NCBI GenBank assembly: GCA_038257655.1
Contig: JBBSJC010000430.1
Span: forward strand, 1 to 7,245
DNA from: DASUME01 sp038257655
GTDB taxonomy: Bacteria > Myxococcota_A > Polyangia > Polyangiales > DASUME01
Direction of reading: 5' to 3'
DNA length: 7,245 bases
This document shows positions 1-5,781 of this stretch, piece after piece (positions within the stretch are counted from its first letter, which is position 1; each line of letters begins with the position of its first letter). Under the pieces are notes generated by a model, which did not search any database, had not been told where the DNA came from, and worked only from the letters and a program-made list of their open reading frames with translations. A program made the position numbers and the translations under genes.

Positions 1-1226
1 GAAATCAGAGTGGGCTCGTAGCGACGCTCCATGTCGCCAAGCCCCAGCTGAACACCGTCGTCATTGACGCCCCAACAGTAAGCTTCGGATGCGCGCAGGC
101 CGCAGCTGTGAAACTTGGCGGTCGCAACCTGGGTCCAGTCCGATGCATCGCCAACGCGCGCAGGAGTGCTGCGCGATTCGATGTCGCCAAGCCCGAGCTG
201 ACCTTCTTGGCCGCGTCCCCAACAGTAAAGGGCGCCGCCCGTACGAAGCGCGCAGGAATGAAACCACTGAACGCGCACGTCCGCCCAATCGGTGTCGCTG
301 CCCACTTGCACGGGCGCATTCTTGCGTGTGTCGGGCGCAACACTGAGGCCGAGCGAGCCTTCCGCGTCGGTACCCCAACAGTAAAGTCGGCCGTCTGCTT
401 TGACCGCGCAGGTGTGGCGCATCGCAGTGGAGACTCGCTTGTAGTCGCTGTCGCTGCCGACGCGCGCCGGAGCGCGTAGTTGCATAAGCTCGGGCATCGT
501 ACCGCCCTGTCCATCGGTATTGCGCCCCCAACAATACAACGCGCCCTCGCGCGTGATGCCACAGGCGGTGCCCTGTCCGAGCGTCACCTCGCGAAATGAA
601 AAGCCGCCGGACACGCGTGTGGGTGACGGCACGTCGGGCGAATCGTAAGGATCGTTCAAACCGAGCTTGCCTTCGAAGTTGTCGCCCCAGCAGTACAGAC
701 TGCCGTCGCTGCCAATGCCGCAGCTGTTGTAGCCGCCGCAGCTGAGCTGCACGAACGGCATGCCTTCGACGCGTGTGGGGAGCGTTCGAGGATTGAAATC
801 ACCCACGCCGAGCTCACCATGCAGGTTCTTGCCCCAACAGTAAGTGAGGCCGTCCGAGCGGATTGCGCAGGTGTGTACCTCTCCTCCGCATACGTCGAGC
901 CAGTCGGCCCGGTCACCGACACGCGCTGGTTTTCCGCGCGCCATGAGATCGCCCAAGCCAAGCTGACCGTAGTCGTTGTTTCCCCAGCAATACAGCGCAC
1001 CGGCGTCGATCGCACACGTATGATCGAGACCCGCATTGAGAGTGCGGGCGTTGCTCGGGAGGGCCGCGGCGTCGGAGCCAACCTCGTTCGCGTCCGCGTC
1101 GCCTTTGCTGTCGCTCCCGCCACCTGTTCCAGCATCGCGCGCGGATGCGGGTTCGAACACCTTGACCTCCCGCGAGCAAGCGGCGGTCAGCATCGTGATA
1201 GTAAGGATTGCGAGCCAACGCATCAT
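1..1226 (-). CDS. RCC1-repeat beta-propeller lipoprotein, partial (C-terminus outside window)
   Basis: The frame is open for 408 codons from the ATG at 1226 to the window edge, with no stop, so the C-terminus is missing. The N-terminus is a lipoprotein signal: a hydrophobic stretch, then LTAAC with the lipidated Cys at residue 17 and Ser at +2, which favours outer-membrane sorting. Residues 28-62 are a Gly/Ser/Asp-rich tether. From about residue 64 there are seven RCC1 repeats, each with a YCWG motif (residues 79, 129, 178, 231, 282, 334, 383) usually followed by a GQLGLGD-like turn. Each repeat also has a second Cys 9 or 10 residues before the YCWG Cys. RCC1 repeats fold as seven-bladed propellers that bind proteins or other ligands; the ligand here is unknown. 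The start is set by GGAG 7 bases upstream of 1226 and by a 4-base ATGA overlap with the preceding gene. It is the last visible gene of the sigma-factor operon. Confidence 0.92.
   Translation of the reverse strand, partial: MMRWLAILTITMLTAACSREVKVFEPASARDAGTGGGSDSKGDADANEVGSDAAALPSNARTLNAGLDHTCAIDAGALYCWGNNDYGQLGLGDLMARGKPARVGDRADWLDVCGGEVHTCAIRSDGLTYCWGKNLHGELGVGDFNPRTLPTRVEGMPFVQLSCGGYNSCGIGSDGSLYCWGDNFEGKLGLNDPYDSPDVPSPTRVSGGFSFREVTLGQGTACGITREGALYCWGRNTDGQGGTMPELMQLRAPARVGSDSDYKRVSTAMRHTCAVKADGRLYCWGTDAEGSLGLSVAPDTRKNAPVQVGSDTDWADVRVQWFHSCALRTGGALYCWGRGQEGQLGLGDIESRSTPARVGDASDWTQVATAKFHSCGLRASEAYCWGVNDDGVQLGLGDMERRYEPTLI
3..1037 (-). repeat. Seven tandem RCC1 coding repeats, about 150 bases each
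   Basis: The codons for Tyr-Cys-Trp-Gly recur seven times at a spacing of 49 to 53 codons. On the plus strand they show up as CCCCAACAGTA or close variants. A second recurring block encodes PARVG(D/S) followed shortly by D(W/Y). The copies differ enough at the DNA level to look like old, diverged duplications rather than recent slippage. Repeat 4 (YCWG at residue 231) has lost the Leu of the GQLG turn and reads GQGG. Repeat 7 is one residue shorter before YCWG and has one extra residue before QLGLGD. Confidence 0.88.
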
Positions 1227-2293
1227 CGCTCGACTCCGAGACCAATGCTGGTCTGGATGATCAGTCCGTCGATGCGGGAGAGCGTTCGCACGCCGTTCGA
1301 TACCCGTGCGCCGAATAAGGCGCTCCCCGCTCCAGCACCGAACGCGAGCGACAAGGCACGATAAACGCGGATGCGAGTGTGAGCCACGAGCGCCGAAGTT
1401 ACGATCGTTTGGAGGCTACTTTGGCCTTGAGCGTTCGTGTCGCTGGTTCCTTCGAACGTAAGCAGCTCAAGCGCGGTACGCAGCCCGAGGCACAAACGCA
1501 ACCTGCGCGTTTTTCGCGGCAGGCATGCGCCAAGCGTAAGCGCCCCGACCGGACCCGACACGGAGACAGACCCTTCTGCCACCTTACGCTTTAGCGCAGA
1601 GGAGAAGCCCGCTCGGCCTTCGACCCAGAGCCGCCGTTTGAGAAGCAAGTCGGCCACAGCAACCGCACCTAACGCATCGTAGTTGTCGAAGCTGCGCGTG
1701 TACGTGCCTGCCGCTCCGAATCCCAGGGGGAGCGTAGATCGCACCGCGGGCTCGCTGACGCGCACCTCTGGTTGCGGCGCGGGCGCAGGCGGTGGAGCGT
1801 GCGTGGCAGCGCCTGGCCTTTCCACGCGCTCGCTGCGCAAGGCAAGCTCCGCCCAACTTGCGCGCAATAGCTCGTCTATCGCTATCGCCACGGCGAGCGC
1901 TCGGCCGTTAGGGGGCACATTCGATAACTCGAGGTCGCGTCCGACCCGTTTGTCTGTGGCGCGATCAAACACGTCGATGGCGATGCGCTGATTGCCCCGA
2001 TCCTCCACGCGCACTTCGGCCAGCGCAGCGTGTGCGGAGCGGTCCCCCGTCAGGCACACCGTTAGACGTCGTGATGCGAGCTCGCTACGTAAGTCGGCGA
2101 GCACCTCGCGTTGGAGCTCCGGATCTAACCCGCCATCAAAGGCGAGGGCAACGTGGCGCCCGCTCGCGCAAGCTTCGCCCTCAACTGCACTTTGCGCTCG
2201 CACCACGACGCTCCAAACGCTGGCGATCGCCAACACACACACGGACACCAAGCTCCGAAGCACGCAGAAGTTCAGCACGGGGCAGGATCTCAA
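1223..2293 (-). CDS. Exported protein: N-terminal soluble domain, Pro linker, C-terminal beta-rich (barrel-like) domain
   Basis: I do not recognise a named family. Residues 1-33 form a signal peptide with a hydrophobic run (about 11-31) and a plausible cleavage site after VRA. Residues 45-155 look like a compact alpha/beta domain ending in an amphipathic stretch, IAIDELLRASWAEL. Residues 160-178 are a Pro/Ala linker (APPPAPAPQP). Residues 188-356 alternate Gly, small and hydrophobic residues in strand-like blocks, ending GLGVER, which resembles a small outer-membrane barrel. The last residue is Arg rather than the aromatic residue typical of barrels, so this is uncertain. The first start in frame is TTG at 2293, which lacks a good ribosome site. 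GTG at 2278 has GAG 9 bases upstream and would keep the signal peptide. The gene lies 37 bases after the FecR/TPR gene and its TGA overlaps the RCC1 ATG, so it is probably in the same operon. Confidence 0.82.
   Translation of the reverse strand: MRSCPVLNFCVLRSLVSVCVLAIASVWSVVVRAQSAVEGEACASGRHVALAFDGGLDPELQREVLADLRSELASRRLTVCLTGDRSAHAALAEVRVEDRGNQRIAIDVFDRATDKRVGRDLELSNVPPNGRALAVAIAIDELLRASWAELALRSERVERPGAATHAPPPAPAPQPEVRVSEPAVRSTLPLGFGAAGTYTRSFDNYDALGAVAVADLLLKRRLWVEGRAGFSSALKRKVAEGSVSVSGPVGALTLGACLPRKTRRLRLCLGLRTALELLTFEGTSDTNAQGQSSLQTIVTSALVAHTRIRVYRALSLAFGAGAGSALFGARVSNGVRTLSRIDGLIIQTSIGLGVER
1234..1237 (-). promoter_or_regulatory. Ribosome binding site of the RCC1 lipoprotein gene
   Basis: GGAG reads 5'-3' on the minus strand, 7 bases before the ATG at 1226. 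A second ATG follows directly at 1223. The spacing and the ATGA overlap with the upstream stop both favour the first ATG. The site lies inside the 3' end of the preceding gene, which suits translational coupling. Confidence 0.6.
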
Positions 2294-2330
2294 ACCTGAA
2301 CGTGCTTGCGGTCAAGGGAAGGCGTTACGC

Positions 2331-3500
2331 TCAAGGGCAGCGTCTCGCTAAGACGTTGGCGTGCACACCTTCCGGATAGCGTTTTAGGTAGCGCTCCTTG
2401 GCTCGCTTGCAGCTAGCCGCATCCCCGAGTTTGTCATGGGCCAAGGCCAGGCGCGCCAGGGCATCCTCTGCGAACGCTCGGCCACTGTCCAGGGTGAGCG
2501 CCTGGTCGAAGGCCTGCACCGCCCCGCGTAAATCGGAGAGCGTATCCATGCGAATGCGACCGAGCTCGAAGGCGGCCAGTGCAGCAGTCTGATCGCGTGG
2601 AAAGCGCTGAACGAGCTCGGCGTACAGCGCCGCTGCTTCGGGCACCTGTCCTGCACGGCGAGCAATATTGGCGCGGTCGAACAGTTGGTGTGCCGGGCTC
2701 GCCTGCACCACTCGGCCGCGCTGCGGGCGGCGAGCGGCTGGCTGCCCGTTGATGACCTCGGGCGTGACCTCGGGCGTGACCTCGCGCGCGTCAGATTCGC
2801 TCGTCGCTCGCGCAGTATCGTCTTCAACCGGCACGTCCGCTTGATCGGTCGTTGCCGCGCGCGCGCTCGTGGCGCGCTTCATACGCGTGACTTCATCGAG
2901 CGCAGGCGCGGCTTTCTCGTATGCGACAAAGGTCGACCAATGCTCGCCTTGCACCAACGTAATAGCGGTAGCTTCGCCGTCGCGTCTTCGCACATCTGCC
3001 GATCCGGCTTGGACCTCGACTCGTACGTGCTCACCTTCCGCTGCAAGCGAGCGCACGATACGAAACTGAGTGTCCGTCGCTACCACTTCGATCGGGCCCG
3101 ACCTCACGCTGAAACGCCGCGCGGCACGCTCCGACACAGAAAATCGAGCGCTGCCTTCACTGAGCCGCAGCTGAACAGAGCCCTCGGCGCTGTGTAAGAA
3201 CTCGACTTGGGAGCGGGGCGAAAGCTCCACGCGCGAGCCCTCCGCGAGTGTCAGCTCGACCGGTGCCTCATCGCTACGCACGACCGAACTTTCCCATGCC
3301 GAGTGGCGGGCGGGCCCGTATTGCAGCCACAGGACCGCCGCCGTAGCTGCGAATGCAAAACCCGCCGCAGCCGCAAACTGCCAACGCGGCTTACGGTTTG
3401 ATACCGGTAGACGCTCTCCTATCCGCGACCACTGGGCGTCGAGGCGCGCACCGGTCAGCTCCGGTTCCACGTAGCTCGATAGCTTGCGCGGTTCATTCAT
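2331..3500 (-). CDS. FecR-domain transmembrane regulator with C-terminal TPR repeats (putative anti-sigma factor)
   Basis: The protein has 389 residues. Residues 1-40 are a charged cytoplasmic segment. Residues 41-60 are an Ala-rich membrane helix. Residues about 73-172 match the FecR pattern: LAEGSRVELSPRS, then LRLSEGSARFSV, RFSVRSGPIEVVATDTQFRI and VEVQAGSADV. Residues 200-265 are a low-complexity linker containing an EVTP repeat. Residues 269-380 carry about three TPR-like helical pairs (AALYAELVQRFPRD, AVQAFDQALTLDSG, CKRAKERYLKRYPEG). FecR proteins relay envelope signals to a partner ECF sigma factor. The overlap with the sigma gene makes that partner obvious here, although anti-sigma activity is inferred. 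The first 40 residues lack the HxxxCxxC zinc motif of ZAS anti-sigma factors. Start: ATG overlapping the sigma stop as ATGA, with a strong AAAGGAG 8 bases upstream. Confidence 0.92.
   Translation of the reverse strand: MNEPRKLSSYVEPELTGARLDAQWSRIGERLPVSNRKPRWQFAAAAGFAFAATAAVLWLQYGPARHSAWESSVVRSDEAPVELTLAEGSRVELSPRSQVEFLHSAEGSVQLRLSEGSARFSVSERAARRFSVRSGPIEVVATDTQFRIVRSLAAEGEHVRVEVQAGSADVRRRDGEATAITLVQGEHWSTFVAYEKAAPALDEVTRMKRATSARAATTDQADVPVEDDTARATSESDAREVTPEVTPEVINGQPAARRPQRGRVVQASPAHQLFDRANIARRAGQVPEAAALYAELVQRFPRDQTAALAAFELGRIRMDTLSDLRGAVQAFDQALTLDSGRAFAEDALARLALAHDKLGDAASCKRAKERYLKRYPEGVHANVLARRCP
2754..2784 (-). repeat. 12-base tandem repeat coding EVTP in the linker
   Basis: On the plus strand GACCTCGGGCGT occurs twice back to back (2754-2765 and 2766-2777), then a partial third copy follows. 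On the coding strand it gives EVTPEVTPEV at residues 240-249. It keeps the reading frame and lies between the FecR and TPR parts, so it probably only sets linker length. Confidence 0.8.
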
Positions 3501-4087
3501 GGCACTGGCTCCTTTACTTCGCTCAGGCTCAAAAGGGCGCGCTCGGCCACGGCCAGTCGGCGCTTGGCAGTCGAGAGCGACACGCCCATGGTTGCGGCGA
3601 CCTCTGGCATGCTCATACCCTCCACGCGATGCAGCACCAGCGCGTTGCGAGCCTCGTGATGTAGAGGATCGAGCACGCTGTAGATCGCGCGTAGCTCGGA
3701 GGTGATGTCGGGCGGCGCCCGCGATGACATGACACTGTCCGCATCTATCGGAGCCAGCCTACGCAATCCGAGTCGCGTGAGAAGTGAGCGTGTCCGCAGG
3801 CGCTTGCTCGCGGTGCGCACTACGATCGACCCGAGCCAGGAACCGAACGCGGCTGGTGCTTCCAGCCGATGCAAGTTCTTCAATGCTTCGACAAAGGTGT
3901 CCTGCACCAGATCATCGACGTCCGCGTCGCGGCCGAGCAGGCGATAGGCAAGTCCATTGACCATTCGGGCGTAGCGGCGATATAGCGCTTCTTGGGCCCA
4001 CGACTCGCCCGCGCGTGCCGCCACCACCAGTGCGGCGTCGGTCGGCCCTGCCGGTTGAGGTTTTGGGTTCGGTACAGCGCGGATCAC
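3497..4087 (-). CDS. ECF-family RNA polymerase sigma factor (sigma-70 family)
   Basis: The protein has 196 residues, a normal ECF length. Region 2 covers about residues 19-98: ALYRRYARMVNGLAYRLLG, then the core-binding segment DADVDDLVQDTFVEALKNL, then FGSWLGSIVVRTASKRLR for -10 recognition. A linker of about 30 residues follows. Region 4 covers 131-187, with a helix-turn-helix around GMSMPEVAATMGVSLSTAKRRL that would read the -35 element. It has no region 1 or 3, as expected for ECF factors. The start is GTG at 4087, the only start in frame after a stop at 4123-4121, and it has no clear ribosome site. It is the first gene of the minus-strand operon. Its overlap with the FecR/TPR gene indicates a sigma/regulator pair. 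Its target promoters cannot be read from this window. Confidence 0.95.
   Translation of the reverse strand: MIRAVPNPKPQPAGPTDAALVVAARAGESWAQEALYRRYARMVNGLAYRLLGRDADVDDLVQDTFVEALKNLHRLEAPAAFGSWLGSIVVRTASKRLRTRSLLTRLGLRRLAPIDADSVMSSRAPPDITSELRAIYSVLDPLHHEARNALVLHRVEGMSMPEVAATMGVSLSTAKRRLAVAERALLSLSEVKEPVP
3509..3515 (-). promoter_or_regulatory. Strong Shine-Dalgarno of the FecR/TPR gene
   Basis: AAAGGAG reads on the minus strand 8 bases before the ATG at 3500. It lies inside the last codons of the sigma-factor gene and is the best ribosome site in the window. Together with the ATGA overlap it fixes the start and suggests that sigma factor and regulator are made in linked amounts. Confidence 0.75.
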
Positions 4088-4149
4088 GTTACGTTTGTAC
4101 CACTCGTGCCTGGAAGCGGTTCAGCGTGTTTTATCCTACAGTTTTCGCC
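4088..4149. promoter_or_regulatory. Divergent promoter region between the sigma operon and the lipoprotein gene
   Basis: These 62 bases separate two genes that point away from each other, so they should hold promoters for both strands. I cannot pick a convincing -35/-10 pair. On the plus strand TATCCT (4132-4137) is a weak -10 candidate. A near-palindrome, ACGTTACGT at 4086-4094, overlaps the sigma start codon. No GGAAC/CGTC-type ECF autoregulatory promoter is seen at proper spacing upstream of the sigma gene. Confidence 0.4.
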
Positions 4150-5070
4150 ATGACCTGCACCCGCGGCCTGCTGCTCTTGATCGCTGCCTTTGCGCTCACA
4201 GCGTGTCGCTCGGATGAGCGCGAACGCGCGCTGTATGAGAAGCCGACTACGGTTCAGCCCGGCTCGGATGCGCCTCTCGAACCGTTGTCCGAAGCCAAGG
4301 CGCCGCGCGGCCAGCACGATCCTGGGATCGCTTCCTTACTCTCGAATCTGAAGTACAAGCCCGATCCGTACGAAACCCAGCCTGCCTGCGTCTCTGAGCC
4401 GACAAGCCAGCAACGTGACGAGCTCATCTTATGGGTGGAGCTCTCGCTGATGCGCGACCCGCAGGGCGCGATCACGCTCAACCAGGCGCACTATGCGGTG
4501 ACTACCGCCGACGTCCCTGCGCGCGCTGAAGAGCCCGATGTTGCGGGCATCCCGCGCCTTGAGCTCGTGCACAGCAACGGGCGCATCACGCACACGGACT
4601 TCGAGGGATCCTATCGCGAACCGCACCGCGCGAAAGAGCGAAGAACAAGCGACGCTACGCCTCGCGATCCGCTCTGGGTGCTGAGCTGGCTTGCGAGTGC
4701 GCGCATGACCAAAGATGTGACGGCCCATCGCGTCGTGCTCGACGGTCGCGTCTTGCAGGAAGTCAAGAGGCCTGACCATGCCCCTCGCCTCGATCAGATC
4801 GCGTGCGACGATACGGGCGAAAGCGGGCTCAAGCTGTTTTGGCGCACTGAAAAACAGCAGACGCATGTGCCTTTGCTGGTCGAGGTCATGCGTGTTCAAA
4901 AGGGAGGTTTGGTCGAGCTGATGCCGAGCAAGCCTGCACGTGAAGTGCAGGGCTTCACGGTGCCGCCCGCGCAGCGCAGCGTAAGCCAAGACGAGCTGCT
5001 CGTCGTGGCGTTGACGAACACCTTTCACTTCGTGACGCGTGGCGTGCTCGTCCCGCGCAGGGCGCTTTAG
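4150..5070 (+). CDS. Lipoprotein of unknown function
   Basis: I do not recognise the family. Starting at ATG 4150 gives 306 residues with a clear lipoprotein signal: TR, a Leu/Ala-rich core, then LTAC with Cys19 as the lipidated residue. Arg at +2 argues for the outer membrane. Residues 20-60 are charged and Pro-rich, like a tether. The rest looks soluble, with two further Cys (PACVSE and IACDDTG) that could pair, and the C-terminal part (HFVTRGVLVPRR) may be beta-rich. The same frame is open further upstream to 4015, but that start would run into the sigma gene and would bury the signal peptide, so 4150 is preferred. There is no good ribosome site before it. It is divergent from the sigma operon, so it could be a target of that sigma factor; this is inference only. 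Confidence 0.85.
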   Translation: MTCTRGLLLLIAAFALTACRSDERERALYEKPTTVQPGSDAPLEPLSEAKAPRGQHDPGIASLLSNLKYKPDPYETQPACVSEPTSQQRDELILWVELSLMRDPQGAITLNQAHYAVTTADVPARAEEPDVAGIPRLELVHSNGRITHTDFEGSYREPHRAKERRTSDATPRDPLWVLSWLASARMTKDVTAHRVVLDGRVLQEVKRPDHAPRLDQIACDDTGESGLKLFWRTEKQQTHVPLLVEVMRVQKGGLVELMPSKPAREVQGFTVPPAQRSVSQDELLVVALTNTFHFVTRGVLVPRRAL

Positions 5071-5089
5071 CTAGCGCTCGGCGAGCAAC

Positions 5090-5632
5090 TCACTTCGTCA
5101 GATTCGCCGGCTGCAGCTCGACGTCGCAGTTGAGCTCATCGCACAACGCTTCGAGCTCCTTGCGCACGCTCTTGATCGCCAGCGTTGAAGGCACGGTCAT
5201 CAGCACTTCCATGCTGAACAGCGGCGCGCCCGTTTCGGGTCGCGGCAGCGAGCGCGTCTCGAGCTCCTCGACATTGATCTTATGACGCTGAAGCAAGTCC
5301 GTGATGCGATGCACGAGCCCCGGCTGATCCATGGCATAGGTGCGTAACCGGAACGGCACGCCCACGGTGGTCGGCCACTTGTCCTCCTGTGCCTCATGAC
5401 CTCGAAACGTGATCGTCAGGCCCAGCTCTTCGGCCAGCATCAACATCCGCTCTTGGACGGTCTCGAGGCTCTTGGCAGGGACCTCAGCCAGCAAGATCAC
5501 GGCGAACTGGCCGCGCAGATTGATCATGCGCGAGTCAGCGACGTTGGCTGAGGCTTCGAACAAGGGTGCCGTCAAGCGGCCTACCAGGCCCGGGCGATCG
5601 GGCCCCACTGCGGTGATCACCAGCTCTTCCAT
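5090..5632 (-). CDS. Tandem ACT-domain protein, GcvR-like
   Basis: The protein has 180 residues from ATG 5632. ACT domain 1 spans about residues 1-76 and opens with VITAVGPDRPGLVGRL, the usual ligand-loop pattern. ACT domain 2 spans 93-173, with TYAMDQPGLVHRITDLL and INVEELETRS. Two ACT domains and nothing else, at about 180 residues, match the glycine cleavage system regulator GcvR, which in enterics acts by binding the activator GcvA. No gcvA or gcv gene is visible here, so glycine control is not shown and a general amino-acid-sensing role is possible. The frame is open back to a TTG at 5671. I chose ATG 5632 because GGGA lies 6 bases upstream and because the first ACT strand starts directly after it. 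The gene converges on the lipoprotein gene, with 19 bases between the stops. Confidence 0.88.
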   Translation of the reverse strand: MEELVITAVGPDRPGLVGRLTAPLFEASANVADSRMINLRGQFAVILLAEVPAKSLETVQERMLMLAEELGLTITFRGHEAQEDKWPTTVGVPFRLRTYAMDQPGLVHRITDLLQRHKINVEELETRSLPRPETGAPLFSMEVLMTVPSTLAIKSVRKELEALCDELNCDVELQPANLTK

Positions 5633-5655
5633 CTCTGTTCCCGTCTCCAGCGAAA

Positions 5656-5668
5656 TGCGTCTAACGCA
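5656..5668. promoter_or_regulatory. Small inverted repeat upstream of the GcvR-like gene
   Basis: TGCGT (5656-5660) and ACGCA (5664-5668) are perfect arms around CTA, 24 bases before the ATG at 5632. It could be a small operator or a leader hairpin. Arms of five bases can arise by chance in GC-rich DNA. If the TTG at 5671 were the true start, it would be coding sequence. Confidence 0.25.
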
Positions 5669-5688
5669 CAAGCGAGCATCAGTTTTAC

Positions 5689-5724
5689 TCAGGATTCACT
5701 CTACAGCACAAGCGCTGCCTGACC
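5689..5724 (-). promoter_or_regulatory. Possible sigma-70-like promoter of the GcvR-like gene
   Basis: On the minus strand a TTGTGC box (-35-like), an 18-base spacer and TAAAAC (-10-like) lie about 60 bases upstream of the start codon. The match to consensus is only partial, so this is a weak candidate. Confidence 0.2.
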
Positions 5725-5781
5725 CACCACGCAGACGGCCAAGCCCTTGCGTTCGTTAACAAGCAGCTTAACTTCAACTTC

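Noticed and set aside
5..562. Minus-strand open frames of 185 and 157 codons (5-562 and 61-534) and one of 159 codons (656-1135)
   Set aside because: They overlap the RCC1 frame out of phase. The RCC1 frame gives seven regular YCWG repeats and a lipoprotein signal, while these give compositionally odd sequence without motifs.
819..1364. Plus-strand open frame of 181 codons
   Set aside because: Antisense to the RCC1 gene and the end of the exported-protein gene; no recognisable motif. Long chance frames are common in such GC-rich DNA.
2312..2337. TCAAGGG repeated twice, 19 bases apart, between the FecR/TPR and exported-protein genes
   Set aside because: Seven-base repeats at this distance are likely by chance, and one copy overlaps the FecR stop codon.
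2685..3197. Plus-strand open frame of 170 codons
   Set aside because: Antisense to the FecR/TPR gene, which has clear domains; the product is Arg/His-rich, as antisense translation often is.
4015..4149. N-terminal extension of the lipoprotein to 4015
   Set aside because: It would overlap the sigma-factor gene head-on and place the lipoprotein signal 45 residues inside the protein.
4429..5028. Minus-strand open frame of 199 codons
   Set aside because: Antisense to the lipoprotein gene, whose signal peptide with LTAC lipobox supports the plus strand.
5062..5085. Possible terminator between the convergent lipoprotein and GcvR-like genes (GCGCT/AGCGC and GCTC/GAGC hairpins)
   Set aside because: Stems are only four or five bases and no T-tract follows on either strand.
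5664..5781. Possible N-terminal extension of the metallopeptidase
   Set aside because: The frame is open upstream to a TAA near 5663, but has no ATG, GTG or TTG, and the family starts at MYFDP.
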